In this document: positions 1-7,383 of the stretch, one piece after another | Position numbering within the stretch: position 1 is the stretch's first letter | Layout: every line of letters begins with the position of its first letter | Assembly: GCA_910589155.1 (NCBI GenBank) | Contig: CAJURY010000019.1 | Coordinates: 1-23,343 of the forward strand | Reading direction: 5' to 3' | DNA length: 23,343 nt | Origin: an uncultured Oscillospiraceae bacterium | GTDB taxonomy: Bacteria > Bacillota > Clostridia > Oscillospirales > Oscillospiraceae | Notes under the pieces: model-generated | The model's input: only the letters and a program-made list of their open reading frames with translations | Databases searched by the model: none | What the model was told of the DNA's origin: nothing | Program-made: the position numbers and the translations under genes

Positions 1-947
1 GCACCCACTATCCGAATTTCACCAACGGCTATTGGGAGGATTATCTGTTCGCCAAAAACTTGCAGGGCGACGTGGTGGCAATGTATCTCATTACCGTGGA
101 ACCGCCCCGGCTGATCGCGACCTACGAGTATGACGAGTGGGGCAAGGTGAAAACTGTCCGGGACGCAACCGGCGCAATCCTGACCGACCCCGCCCACCTC
201 GCAAACCGTAACCCCTTCCGCTATAGAAGCTACCACTACGATATTGAGACTGGCTTCTATTACCTCCAGAGTAGATACTATGACCCCGCTATCAGCCGCT
301 TCATTAACGCCGATGAATATGCCTCTACTGGACAAGGCTTTATTGGCACTAATATGTTCACATATTGTGGTAATAACCCAATAACTCGTGAGGATATGGA
401 AGGAAGTTCATGGTGGGATAATGTAAAAAAGTTTGGACAAGGTTTTGCTGATGGTTTTACAAGTTTCTTCCAAGACACAGTTGATACTATAAAAAACATA
501 CCAACTATTGTAAAAGATGCAGTGGAACATCCGGTTGACGCGTTAAAGTCGTATGCAAAATCAGCATTTTGGGGTGTCGTTGATCCGTTTGGCGGAAAAC
601 GGAAAATATATAATGCAGGAAAGGCGCTTTTTGCAGGGGATGCTTATGCATTAGGACACGTTGTGGGAAAACACACTGCGGAATCAGCTATAGCCATTGC
701 GGCATATGGTGCTCAAGCAGGGATGAAGGCCGCTGCAAATACAATACGTCAAAAAGTGCTTCCTAAAATTGTCAATAGCAAATTATTTGGGTTTAATAAT
801 GGTTACGGGCTTAAAATAGGAAAAAGAATAGAAAGCCTCTATCAAAACCCAAGCTTTCAGAAAAAATATGGTATGATGGGAGGAACCTTTATATCCATAC
901 GTGATTCAAATGGAAAGTGCATATTTCGACTTAACTGGGATCCCTGA
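1..947 (+). CDS. RHS repeat-associated polymorphic toxin, C-terminal part (5' partial)
   Basis: The frame is open from the first complete codon at position 3, so the gene enters from outside the window; the TTG at 60 is not the real start. The N-terminal part carries the RHS-core hallmark: an NPFRYRSYHYD segment, then GFYYLQSRYYDP, SRFINADEYASTGQG and CGNNPITREDMEG, the point where RHS proteins change to a variable effector tip. The tip runs from about position 410 and has a helical, Gly/Ala-rich stretch followed by a small C-terminal segment with GYGLKIGKRIESLY, GGTFISIRD and FRLNWDP. RHS proteins of this kind are exported or surface-displayed toxins used in contact-dependent competition. 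The tip is AT-rich and the core is GC-rich, as expected when tips are exchanged by recombination. The enzymatic activity of the tip is not recognised. The frame stops at a TGA (945-947) that may be a nonsense mutation. RHS assignment is firm; functionality is uncertain. Confidence 0.88.
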   Translation, partial: THYPNFTNGYWEDYLFAKNLQGDVVAMYLITVEPPRLIATYEYDEWGKVKTVRDATGAILTDPAHLANRNPFRYRSYHYDIETGFYYLQSRYYDPAISRFINADEYASTGQGFIGTNMFTYCGNNPITREDMEGSSWWDNVKKFGQGFADGFTSFFQDTVDTIKNIPTIVKDAVEHPVDALKSYAKSAFWGVVDPFGGKRKIYNAGKALFAGDAYALGHVVGKHTAESAIAIAAYGAQAGMKAAANTIRQKVLPKIVNSKLFGFNNGYGLKIGKRIESLYQNPSFQKKYGMMGGTFISIRDSNGKCIFRLNWDP

Positions 948-986
948 TATGGACTACATACCCATCCCCTGGACACAAATAATTGA
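948..986 (+). other. In-frame tail of the RHS toxin beyond TGA (possible lost C-terminus)
   Basis: After the TGA at 945-947 the same reading frame stays open for twelve codons, YGLHTHPLDTNN, and ends at TGA 984-986, 18 bases before the likely start of the next gene. From memory, several RHS-linked toxin tips end in a WDP motif followed within a few residues by a Gly and an HxH pair. The observed WDP-stop-YGLHTH fits that pattern with a single codon turned into a stop. TGA is an ordinary stop elsewhere here (rimM, the LacI-family gene), so recoding is unlikely. Confidence 0.4.
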
Positions 987-1004
987 AAAAGTAGGTGATT
1001 GCTT

Positions 1005-1565
1005 TTGTTTTATATGAATATGCAACCTATAAGTAATCGCTGTGAAGTTATTACAATTGAAAGTACTGATTCATTTGCATATGCAGTTTCTTACTACATG
1101 AGAATCCTTCAAGCGCTAACAACCAAAGAGAAGTTATTTTTTGGATTTTACCGCCAAAATGGAGTGGGTCTGTCACGCAATGAATGGCTACAATATGATG
1201 CCGCAATTACAAATTTTTTCGCCAAAGATAAACGAGTTTGTAAGGATATAGTTAAAAATAAAAATGAAATATATCTGTGGGCGGCAAATGCGCCAAGGGA
1301 CGTGGATACATTAGAAATGATACCCAAATTCTGTCAGTACTACTTGCATACTTTGTTTTTTGAACCAAGGGTTGACTGGGAAGCTTTTTTAACTGTTTAT
1401 CCTCTATATATGAAAACAGATCTTTGCAATTTTGTTGAAAAGGGAATTGCAGATATATTGTTCAGTTATGACGATGACGGTGTTTTTTCAATTGCTTTTA
1501 ATCCTGAAAGATTTTCACACCAGCGTATGATTACTGAATTGGAGCAATGTAAATTACTGCTTTAA
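1005..1565 (+). CDS. Unknown AT-rich protein, candidate immunity protein for the RHS toxin tip
   Basis: I do not recognise the family. The product is about 186 residues, soluble, without signal peptide or membrane segment, rich in aromatic and acidic residues, with an acidic SYDDDG stretch near the C-terminus. Its place directly after an RHS toxin tip, its size and its low GC (shared with the tip and unlike the housekeeping genes downstream) are what one expects of a cognate immunity gene; that role is inferred from position. The start is uncertain. An AGGTG at 993-997 is well placed for TTG at 1005 (7-base spacing), while the ATGs at 1014 and 1020 are further away and the TTG at 999 is too close. 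No separate promoter is evident, so it is probably co-transcribed with the toxin. Confidence 0.65.
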   Translation: MFYMNMQPISNRCEVITIESTDSFAYAVSYYMRILQALTTKEKLFFGFYRQNGVGLSRNEWLQYDAAITNFFAKDKRVCKDIVKNKNEIYLWAANAPRDVDTLEMIPKFCQYYLHTLFFEPRVDWEAFLTVYPLYMKTDLCNFVEKGIADILFSYDDDGVFSIAFNPERFSHQRMITELEQCKLLL

Positions 1566-1615
1566 ATCGCCCACATGATTTAATCCGCTGTTTTCACAGA
1601 CTGTACCAATCAAAA

Positions 1616-1798
1616 TGGAAGAAGTTACAAGCGGTGCATTATAGAATGAAAATCGATTCGATTGACGGCGGCGATGCTGGTGTGGAAAAATCACGGCTGA
1701 ACTAGGTGGAAATGCCTTACAGGCAAAAGATTCGTAAATGCATGGAAAAAGGCGTTTCCTTAGAAAACTTTAAGCCTCAAGAAAGTAATGCTGTCTAG
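1616..1798 (+). pseudogene. Possible decayed small ORF with an internal stop
   Basis: Between the immunity-like gene and the ylxM promoter (1566-1842) there is no intact gene. One frame has about 60 codons that read like protein, with WKKLQAVHYRMKIDSIDGG before an amber stop at 1703-1705 and VEMPYRQKIRKCMEKGVSLE after it, ending at TAG 1796-1798. Charge pattern and codon choice look protein-like, but I cannot name the family. It may be a remnant of a mobile-element or RHS-associated gene, or chance. Confidence 0.25.
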
Positions 1799-1842
1799 TC
1801 AAATACTATTGGATCTTTTTTGAGAATGCAAAGGAATTTTAC

Positions 1843-1871
1843 TTGACAAGGCGGAGGATATCGTGTATACT
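1843..1871 (+). promoter_or_regulatory. Sigma-A promoter of the ylxM-ffh operon
   Basis: A perfect TTGACA at 1843-1848 and a TATACT at 1866-1871 are separated by exactly 17 bases. This is the best promoter in the window and lies 42 bases before the ylxM start, so it should drive the whole ylxM-ffh-rpsP block. Confidence 0.85.
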
Positions 1872-1913
1872 AAGCGAGGTGTAAAGGGATGTGGGTTGAC
1901 AGGAGGCCGGAAA

Positions 1914-2270
1914 ATGAAGCTGGATGCACTGGAATGGACGCTCCTGTTTGACTATTACGGCGATCTGCTTACCGAAAGACAGCAGATTTGCTTCGACCTG
2001 TATTATAATCAGGATTTGTCCCTGGGAGAAATCGCCGAGGAAGCTGGAATTAGTCGACAAGGCGTTTATGATACCATAGCCCGGGCGAAAGCGTCTCTCA
2101 AGACTATGGAGGACAAGACCGGTTGTATGCGCCGGGACATTGCCTGTCGGCAGGCAATGGAAAAAATCCAAGCAGCCGCCAGTTTGTTGGCGCAGGCGAA
2201 GGAGAAAAGCATTTGCGCGCTGGCTGAGAAAATTCTGCAGGCAGTGGAGGAAGCAAAGGAGCAAGCATAA
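1914..2270 (+). CDS. ylxM: YlxM-family putative helix-turn-helix DNA-binding protein
   Basis: The 118-residue product has the size and start of the YlxM/p13 family, with the typical opening WTLLFDYYGDLLTERQQ and a sigma-70 region-4-like helix-turn-helix, LSLGEIAEEAGISRQGVYDTIARAKASL (about residues 40-67; two overlapping stretches). YlxM is almost always encoded just before ffh and has been linked to signal recognition particle function; its exact role is not settled. The ATG at 1914 is chosen because AGGAGG at 1901-1906 stands 7 bases upstream; the frame is open further upstream but into the promoter. Its TAA overlaps the ffh ATG by one base (TAATG), which suggests translational coupling. 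Confidence 0.9.
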   Translation: MKLDALEWTLLFDYYGDLLTERQQICFDLYYNQDLSLGEIAEEAGISRQGVYDTIARAKASLKTMEDKTGCMRRDIACRQAMEKIQAAASLLAQAKEKSICALAEKILQAVEEAKEQA

Positions 2271-3619
2271 TGGCATTTGAAGGCCTGACTGAAAAATTAT
2301 CCGCCACCTTTAAAAAGCTCCGGGGAAAGGGTCGCCTTTCCGAATCGGACATTAAGGAGGCCATGCGCGAGATTCGTCTGGCGCTGTTGGAAGCGGACGT
2401 TAGTTATAAAGTCGTGAAGGACTTTACGAAATCTGTTTCTGCCCGCTGCGTGGGTGTGGATGTGCTGGAATCTCTTACCCCCGCCCAGATGATTGTAAAG
2501 ATTGTCAACGAAGAGCTGACGGCTTTAATGGGCAACACCACGCAGAATATTACAACCAATCCCAAAGGTCCCACGGTTTTAATGCTGGTGGGCTTGCAGG
2601 GCGCGGGTAAAACCACCAACGGCTCTAAGCTGGCGGGCTATTTCAAGCGGCAGGGCAAAAATCCGCTGCTTGTGGCTTGCGATGTGTATCGCCCCGCCGC
2701 CATCAAGCAGTTGGAAGTCTGCGGTGAAAAGCTGGGATTACCTGTGTTCCAGATGGGACAGGCAAACCCGGTGGATATTGCGAAAGCTGCTGTGCAGCAT
2801 GCCGTACGCCACGGCAACGATATGGTATTTCTGGATACTGCCGGCCGGCTTCATGTGGATGAAGCCTTGATGGAGGAATTGAAATCCATCAAAGCGGAGG
2901 TAAATCCCCAGGAAATCATGCTGGTAGTGGACGCCATGACCGGTCAGGATGCGGTAAACGCCGCTCAGACCTTTAACGAATGGCTGGACATTGATTCTGT
3001 CATGCTTACCAAGCTGGACGGCGACGCCAGAGGCGGCGCGGCGCTTTCTGTCCGAGCTGTTACCGGCAAGCCCATTAAATTTGTGGGTATGGGCGAGAAG
3101 CTTTCCGATATTGAACCTTTCCATCCCGACCGTATGGCCTCCCGTATTTTGGGCATGGGCGACGTGCTCACCCTCATTGAAAAGGCGGAGCGGGCGTACG
3201 ACGCAAAAAAGGCCGCCGAGCTGGAAGACAAGCTAAAATCCAATAAGTTTACCCTAGCTGATTTTTACGACCAGTTGGTGCAGCTCAAGTCCATGGGTTC
3301 CGTACAGGATATTCTGGCGCAGCTTCCCGGCGGCGCGAACATGAAAAACGTGCAGGTGGATGAAAAAGCCATGACCCGCACGGAGGCAATCATTCTTTCC
3401 ATGACCCCCCAGGAGCGGGACAATCCCAGCGTGATTAACGCCAGCCGCAGAAAGCGTATTGCCGTAGGCGCGGGGGTGAAGGTGGAGGACGTAAACAAGC
3501 TATTAAAACAGTTTGAAACCATGCGCGCCATGGTGCGCCAGTTCTCCGGGAAGAAGATGAAGCGCTTTGGCCGTAAGAAGGGAATGCCTGGAGGAATACC
3601 GGGCGGCTTCGGCCTTTGA
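2270..3619 (+). CDS. ffh: Signal recognition particle GTPase Ffh
   Basis: Ffh binds the SRP RNA and the signal sequence of nascent membrane and secreted proteins and delivers the ribosome to the FtsY receptor at the membrane. The 449-residue protein has normal family length and order: an N-domain helical bundle (about 1-90), the GTPase G domain with P-loop GLQGAGKTT (108-116), the DTAGRLH motif (near 189) and TKLDGDARGG (near 247), then a methionine-rich M domain from about residue 300 ending in a Gly/Lys-rich tail. It is the second gene of the ylxM operon, overlapping ylxM by one base, as in other Firmicutes. No anomaly was seen. Confidence 0.98.
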   Translation: MAFEGLTEKLSATFKKLRGKGRLSESDIKEAMREIRLALLEADVSYKVVKDFTKSVSARCVGVDVLESLTPAQMIVKIVNEELTALMGNTTQNITTNPKGPTVLMLVGLQGAGKTTNGSKLAGYFKRQGKNPLLVACDVYRPAAIKQLEVCGEKLGLPVFQMGQANPVDIAKAAVQHAVRHGNDMVFLDTAGRLHVDEALMEELKSIKAEVNPQEIMLVVDAMTGQDAVNAAQTFNEWLDIDSVMLTKLDGDARGGAALSVRAVTGKPIKFVGMGEKLSDIEPFHPDRMASRILGMGDVLTLIEKAERAYDAKKAAELEDKLKSNKFTLADFYDQLVQLKSMGSVQDILAQLPGGANMKNVQVDEKAMTRTEAIILSMTPQERDNPSVINASRRKRIAVGAGVKVEDVNKLLKQFETMRAMVRQFSGKKMKRFGRKKGMPGGIPGGFGL

Positions 3620-3698
3620 TTTGATCGGCTGCCGCCGAGGTTCTGCTTTGGCGGTTTCCATATAATTTTTAACTATCCTGATTTGGAGGTGAAACCCA

Positions 3699-3938
3699 AT
3701 GGTTAAGATCAGACTGAGAAGAATGGGCGCAAAGAAGGCTCCTTTCTATCGTATTGTTGTCGCTGACGCGCGGTCTCCCCGTGATGGTCGCTGCATCGAA
3801 GAGATCGGCACCTACGATACGCTGACCAATCCCGCTACCATTAACGTGGATGTGGAGAAGGCAAAGACGTGGATCAAGAACGGCGCCCAGCCCACCGACA
3901 CAGTTCGTGGCCTTCTGAAAAAGGCTGGCGTGCTGTAA
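3699..3938 (+). CDS. rpsP: 30S ribosomal protein S16
   Basis: The 79-residue product is a full-length bacterial S16, opening MVKIRLRRMGAKKAPFYRIVV and containing the ARSPRDGR and IEEIGTYD motifs. S16 assembles into the central/5' part of the 30S subunit. A strong GGAGGTG sits just upstream of the ATG. It is 79 bases from ffh and 19 bases from the KH-domain gene, in the conserved ffh-rpsP-khpA-rimM-trmD order. Confidence 0.98.
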   Translation: MVKIRLRRMGAKKAPFYRIVVADARSPRDGRCIEEIGTYDTLTNPATINVDVEKAKTWIKNGAQPTDTVRGLLKKAGVL

Positions 3939-3957
3939 GCGCTGAAGGAGAATCGCG

Positions 3958-4188
3958 ATGGAAGAACTTTTGCTATATGTGGCAAAAAATCTGGTTGACA
4001 ATCCCGACAGCGTTTCCGTCGCACAGTCCAAAACCGAGGAAGGAACTGTGCTGGAGCTTCGCGTTGCGCCGGAGGATATGGGGAAGGTAATTGGTCGGCA
4101 AGGTCGTATTGCCAGAGATATCCGCACCATTGTGAAGGCGGTTGCGCAGCGTAATGGGGAAAAGGTCTCTGTGGAGATTGTTGATTAA
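3958..4188 (+). CDS. khpA: KH-domain RNA-binding protein KhpA (YlqC family)
   Basis: This 76-residue protein is a single KH domain. The RNA-binding GxxG loop is visible as VIGRQGRIARDIRTIV (about residues 43-58), preceded by the strand VLELRVAPEDMGK. KhpA proteins bind RNA, form a complex with KhpB/Jag in Firmicutes, and affect cell division and envelope gene expression. The place between rpsP and rimM is the standard one. An AAGGAG precedes the ATG. In Bacillus a further gene (ylqD) sits between this one and rimM; here there is none. Confidence 0.95.
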   Translation: MEELLLYVAKNLVDNPDSVSVAQSKTEEGTVLELRVAPEDMGKVIGRQGRIARDIRTIVKAVAQRNGEKVSVEIVD

Positions 4189-4195
4189 CGACAGT

Positions 4196-4220
4196 ATGCG
4201 TGACGGCAAACGTCACGCAT
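4196..4220 (+). terminator. Hairpin between khpA and rimM (attenuator or RNA-stability element)
   Basis: ATGCGTGACG (4196-4205) pairs perfectly with CGTCACGCAT (4211-4220) around a GCAAA loop, a 10-bp stem starting 7 bases after the khpA stop. The sequence after it (TTCTGCTATATTTG) is only weakly T-rich, so partial termination or protection of the upstream mRNA is more likely than full termination. Confidence 0.5.
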
Positions 4221-4252
4221 TTCTGCTATATTTGTACAGTTTGGAGGCAGGT

Positions 4253-4750
4253 ATGAAAAAACAATTTTTAGAGGCCGGGCAGATTGTCACCACCCATGGC
4301 GTGCGGGGAACGGTAAAGGTGCTTCCCTGGGCGGATGGACCGGAGTTTTTGTGCCTGTTTGACCGGGTTTTTATCAATGGACAGATTTATGCGGTGGAAG
4401 GATGCAGCGTGCAGAAAACCTGCGCGCTTTTGAAGCTGTCAGGGGTGGATACCGTGGAGGCGGCGCAGGCGCTTCGCAATCAGGTAGTGCGGGTGAACCG
4501 GGACGATGTGGAGCTGGAAGAAGGGGCGGTGTTTATTGCCGACCTTTTGGGCTTGCCGGTTCTTGCGGACGAGCAGGAAATTGGCAAGGTCGCGGATGTC
4601 ATGACAATGCCGGGCAACGATGTGTATATCGTGAAGGGCGAACACGAATATATGATTCCCGCCGTGAAGGAATTTGTGCTGGAAACCAATGTGGACGAGG
4701 GCTTTGTGAAGGTAAAGCTCATTGAAGGGATGCGGACCGATGCGGATTGA
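4253..4750 (+). CDS. rimM: 16S rRNA processing / 30S maturation factor RimM
   Basis: RimM binds the 30S head near S19 and helps late 16S rRNA maturation. The 165-residue product has the family layout: an N-terminal beta-barrel with GQIVTTHGVRGTVKV, and a C-terminal PRC-barrel with IADLLGLPVL, GKVADVMTMPGNDVYIV and IPAVKEFVLETN. The ATG at 4253 is chosen because GGAGG lies 6 bases upstream (4242-4246) and the family N-terminus begins here; the open frame upstream runs through khpA and the hairpin. The 3' end overlaps trmD by 11 bases. Confidence 0.96.
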   Translation: MKKQFLEAGQIVTTHGVRGTVKVLPWADGPEFLCLFDRVFINGQIYAVEGCSVQKTCALLKLSGVDTVEAAQALRNQVVRVNRDDVELEEGAVFIADLLGLPVLADEQEIGKVADVMTMPGNDVYIVKGEHEYMIPAVKEFVLETNVDEGFVKVKLIEGMRTDAD

Positions 4751-5486
4751 TATTCTCACCTTGTTCCCTGATTCTGTGGGAGATGTGCTCAGCGAAAGTA
4801 TCATAGGCAGAGCGCAGGAGCGGGGGATTGTCCGTATTGAAGCCCACCAGATTCGAGAGTATACCACGAATAAGCAGTGCCAGGTGGACGATTATCCCTA
4901 CGGCGGCGGCCGGGGCGCGGTGATGCAGGCGGATCCCTTGTATAACTGCTGGCTCCATGCCTGCGAGGAAGCGGCGGGGCCGGTGCATACCATTTTTCTA
5001 TCCCCCTGCGGGCATACCTTTTGTCAGGCAGACGCCATTCGTCTGAGTAAAATGGAAAATCTCGTTTTAGTCTGCGGTCATTATGAGGGCGTCGACCAGC
5101 GGTTCATTGACGAATGCGTGGATGAGGAAATCTCCATGGGGGACTTTGTCCTCACCGGCGGGGAAATCCCCGCGATGGCCGTGACGGACGCAGTGTGCCG
5201 CATGGTGCCGGGGGTTTTGCCGGACGCGGAGTGCTTTGAGGAAGAAAGCCACTACAACGGACTTTTGGAATACCCCCAGTACAGCCGCCCGGCTGTGTGG
5301 CACGGACTGGAAGTGCCGGAAATTCTGCGCTCCGGGGATCACGGGAAAATCGTCCGCTGGCGGCGGAAAATGGCCTTGCGGCGTACCCGTGACCGTCGGC
5401 CGGATATGTATGAAAAGCTGGATCTTTCCAGCAAACAGGATCAAAAGCTTCTGCTGGAAATGGAACAGGAGGATGCAAATGGATAA
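4740..5486 (+). CDS. trmD: tRNA (guanine37-N1)-methyltransferase TrmD
   Basis: TrmD methylates G37 of tRNAs using S-adenosylmethionine and prevents +1 frameshifting. The 248-residue protein has the deep-knot SPOUT motifs: VDDYPYGGGRGAVM, LVLVCGHYEGVDQRFID and EISMGDFVLTGGEIPAM, followed by the C-terminal helical domain ending in RTRDRRPDMYEKL. The position more often seen as Arg in the knot (CGRYEG) is His here. The start at 4740 matches the family N-terminus (MRIDILTLFP) and lies inside the end of rimM, so translation is probably coupled. The 3' end overlaps the sirtuin gene by 8 bases. Confidence 0.97.
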   Translation: MRIDILTLFPDSVGDVLSESIIGRAQERGIVRIEAHQIREYTTNKQCQVDDYPYGGGRGAVMQADPLYNCWLHACEEAAGPVHTIFLSPCGHTFCQADAIRLSKMENLVLVCGHYEGVDQRFIDECVDEEISMGDFVLTGGEIPAMAVTDAVCRMVPGVLPDAECFEEESHYNGLLEYPQYSRPAVWHGLEVPEILRSGDHGKIVRWRRKMALRRTRDRRPDMYEKLDLSSKQDQKLLLEMEQEDANG

Positions 5487-6198
5487 GCTGGAAACCCTGC
5501 GGCAATGGGTGAAGGAAAGCAATAGTATTGTGTTTTTTGGCGGCGCGGGAGTGAGTACGGAGTCCGGCATCCCGGATTTTCGCTCGGTAGACGGCCTGTA
5601 CAGCCAGAAATTCGACTATCCCCCGGAAACTATTATTTCCCATAGCTTTTACCGGAAAAACCCGGAGTATTTCTTCCGCTTTTACCGGGAAAAAATGCTG
5701 CCTCTGGGCTTTGCGCCCAATGTGACCCACAAATTGCTTGCCCAGTGGGAGCAAGAAGGAAAGCTTTTGGCGGTGATTACCCAAAATATCGACGGACTCC
5801 ACCAAAAGGCGGGAAGCAAAGCGGTTTATGAGCTGCACGGCAGCGTTTTGCGCAACTACTGCGAAAAATGCCGGAAATTTTATCCGGCAGAGTTTGTGAA
5901 AAACGCAAAAGGCGTGCCCTATTGCGACTGCGGCGGCATTGTGAAGCCGGACGTCGTACTCTATGAAGAAAGTCTGAATGACCATACGGTACGAAAAAGC
6001 GTCCAAGCTATTGCAAAAGCGGATCTTTTGCTGGTGGCCGGTACCAGCCTCACGGTATATCCGGCGGCGGGGCTTGTGAATTATTACAGAGGAAATCGCC
6101 TGGCCCTCCTCAACCGGGACGCAACGCCCTATGACAATCAGGCAAATTTGGTGCTGCATCGAAACCTCGGCGAGGTATTTGCGGCGCTTTCGGAGTAA
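5479..6198 (+). CDS. cobB: NAD-dependent protein deacylase, Sir2 family (CobB-like)
   Basis: Sirtuins remove acyl groups from lysines while cleaving NAD. In this 239-residue protein the NAD-binding GAGVSTESGIPDFRS (23-37), TQNIDGLHQKAG (101-112), the catalytic His120 in ELHGS, and GTSLTVYPA (188-196) are intact. A structural zinc site is formed by C128/C131 and C149/C151; the second pair is CxC rather than the usual CxxC. The size and motifs suit a Sir2Tm/CobB-type enzyme. The ATG at 5479 follows AGGAGG by about 5 bases and overlaps the trmD stop, so this gene is expressed with the translation operon. That is an unusual place, since rplS is the usual gene after trmD. Confidence 0.93.
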   Translation: MDKLETLRQWVKESNSIVFFGGAGVSTESGIPDFRSVDGLYSQKFDYPPETIISHSFYRKNPEYFFRFYREKMLPLGFAPNVTHKLLAQWEQEGKLLAVITQNIDGLHQKAGSKAVYELHGSVLRNYCEKCRKFYPAEFVKNAKGVPYCDCGGIVKPDVVLYEESLNDHTVRKSVQAIAKADLLLVAGTSLTVYPAAGLVNYYRGNRLALLNRDATPYDNQANLVLHRNLGEVFAALSE

Positions 6199-6203
6199 AT
6201 ACC

Positions 6204-7364
6204 ATGGAAAATACGAAAAAATTATATTATGCGGACGCGCATCTGCAATGCTTTACCGCGCGGGTTTTGGATTGCCAAAAAGTGGGAGAAAATTTTGACG
6301 TTGCGCTGGATCAAACGGCATTTTACCCGGAAGGCGGCGGTCAGCCTTGGGATACCGGTATCCTTGGCGGCAGGCGCGTTTTGGAGGTACACGAAAAGCA
6401 AGGGGTAATTTTTCACCGGTGCGACGGTTTTTTGGAGCCGGGAACCCAGGTGGAAGGGCAAATAGACTGGCAGCGTCGGCTGGATTTCACGCAGCAGCAT
6501 TCCGGCGAGCACATTGTTTCCGGGCTGATTCACAAACGCTTTGGGTATCATAACGTGGGCTTTCACATGGGCGCAGCGGCGATTACCATCGATTTTGACG
6601 GGGTAATTTCTGCCCAGGTTTTGTCGGAAATAGAGGCGGAAGCAAACGAGGCGGTTTGGAAGGATCTTCCAGTACAATGCTGGTTCCCGCCGACAAAGGA
6701 GCTGGAGAGGCTACCCTATCGCAGCAAGCGCGCGCTGGAAGGCGCGGTGCGGCTGGTGGAGGTTCCGGGGTATGACCTGTGCGCCTGTTGCGGCACCCAT
6801 GTAAAACATACGGGGGAAATTGGTCTTATCAAGCTGCTGTCCGTTGTAAAATTTCACGAAGGCGTGCGGATTGAAATGCTATGCGGTCGGCGCGCTTTGG
6901 GGTATCTATCCGCCGTGCTGGAGCAAAACCGCCAGGTGAGTCAGGCGTTTTCCGCGAAAGTGCTGGAAACGGGAGAAGCGGCCAGAAAAATGAACGAAAA
7001 TTTGGCGATGCTCAAGTATCGTGTGGTTGCGCTGGAAAATCAATTGTTTGAAAATCTGGCGGCGCAGTATCAAGGCCGCGGCAATGTCTGCCATTTCGAG
7101 CCGGGGCTGAGCGGAGACGGCGTACGCCGTCTGGCGGATGCTTTGGGCAAAAGCTGCGGCGGCAGAGCCATTGTGCTTTCCGGCAGCGACGATGTGGGCT
7201 ATCAGTACGCCATTTGCCAGCCGGGGGCTGATTTGCGGCAATTTAACCGGGATTGGACCCAGGCGCTGTGGGGAAAAGGCGGCGGTAAGCCGCATTTCCA
7301 GCAGGGAAGTTTACGGGCTGCTCGGCGGGATATTGAGGCGTATCTTACCGCTGCCTCGCAATAA
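6204..7364 (+). CDS. AlaX-type alanyl-tRNA editing protein with DHHA1 domain
   Basis: The protein is related to the editing half of alanyl-tRNA synthetase and would hydrolyse Ser- or Gly-tRNA(Ala) in trans. There is no aminoacylation domain. N-terminal features are TAFYPEGGGQPWDTG (38-52), then the zinc/editing motif HSGEH (H99, H103) and CACCGTHV (C195, H199) that completes the HxxxH...CxxxH site. A coiled-coil-like stretch follows (about 225-285), and the C-terminus ends in a DHHA1-type GGGKPHFQQGSL. At 386 residues it is the long AlaX class. It starts 5 bases after the sirtuin gene and ends just before a strong terminator, so it is the last gene of this block. Confidence 0.92.
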   Translation: MENTKKLYYADAHLQCFTARVLDCQKVGENFDVALDQTAFYPEGGGQPWDTGILGGRRVLEVHEKQGVIFHRCDGFLEPGTQVEGQIDWQRRLDFTQQHSGEHIVSGLIHKRFGYHNVGFHMGAAAITIDFDGVISAQVLSEIEAEANEAVWKDLPVQCWFPPTKELERLPYRSKRALEGAVRLVEVPGYDLCACCGTHVKHTGEIGLIKLLSVVKFHEGVRIEMLCGRRALGYLSAVLEQNRQVSQAFSAKVLETGEAARKMNENLAMLKYRVVALENQLFENLAAQYQGRGNVCHFEPGLSGDGVRRLADALGKSCGGRAIVLSGSDDVGYQYAICQPGADLRQFNRDWTQALWGKGGGKPHFQQGSLRAARRDIEAYLTAASQ

Positions 7365-7383
7365 CAAAGCTTTTTAACAAAGT

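Noticed and set aside
60..62. TTG at 60 as the start of the RHS gene
   Set aside because: The frame is open to the window edge and encodes RHS-like sequence (GYWEDYLFAKN) upstream, so the gene is cut by the window rather than starting here.
945..947. TGA as selenocysteine or tryptophan codon
   Set aside because: TGA ends rimM and the LacI-family gene in this window, and no selenoprotein context is apparent. A nonsense mutation or natural stop is simpler.
3631..3654. CCGCC/GGCGG hairpin between ffh and rpsP as a terminator
   Set aside because: The stem is only 5 bp with a 13-base loop and no T run directly follows. The downstream genes belong to the same conserved operon.
5152..6159. 335-residue minus-strand ORF opposite trmD and the sirtuin
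   Set aside because: Both plus-strand genes have full motif sets; the antisense frame has no ribosome binding site or recognisable motif.
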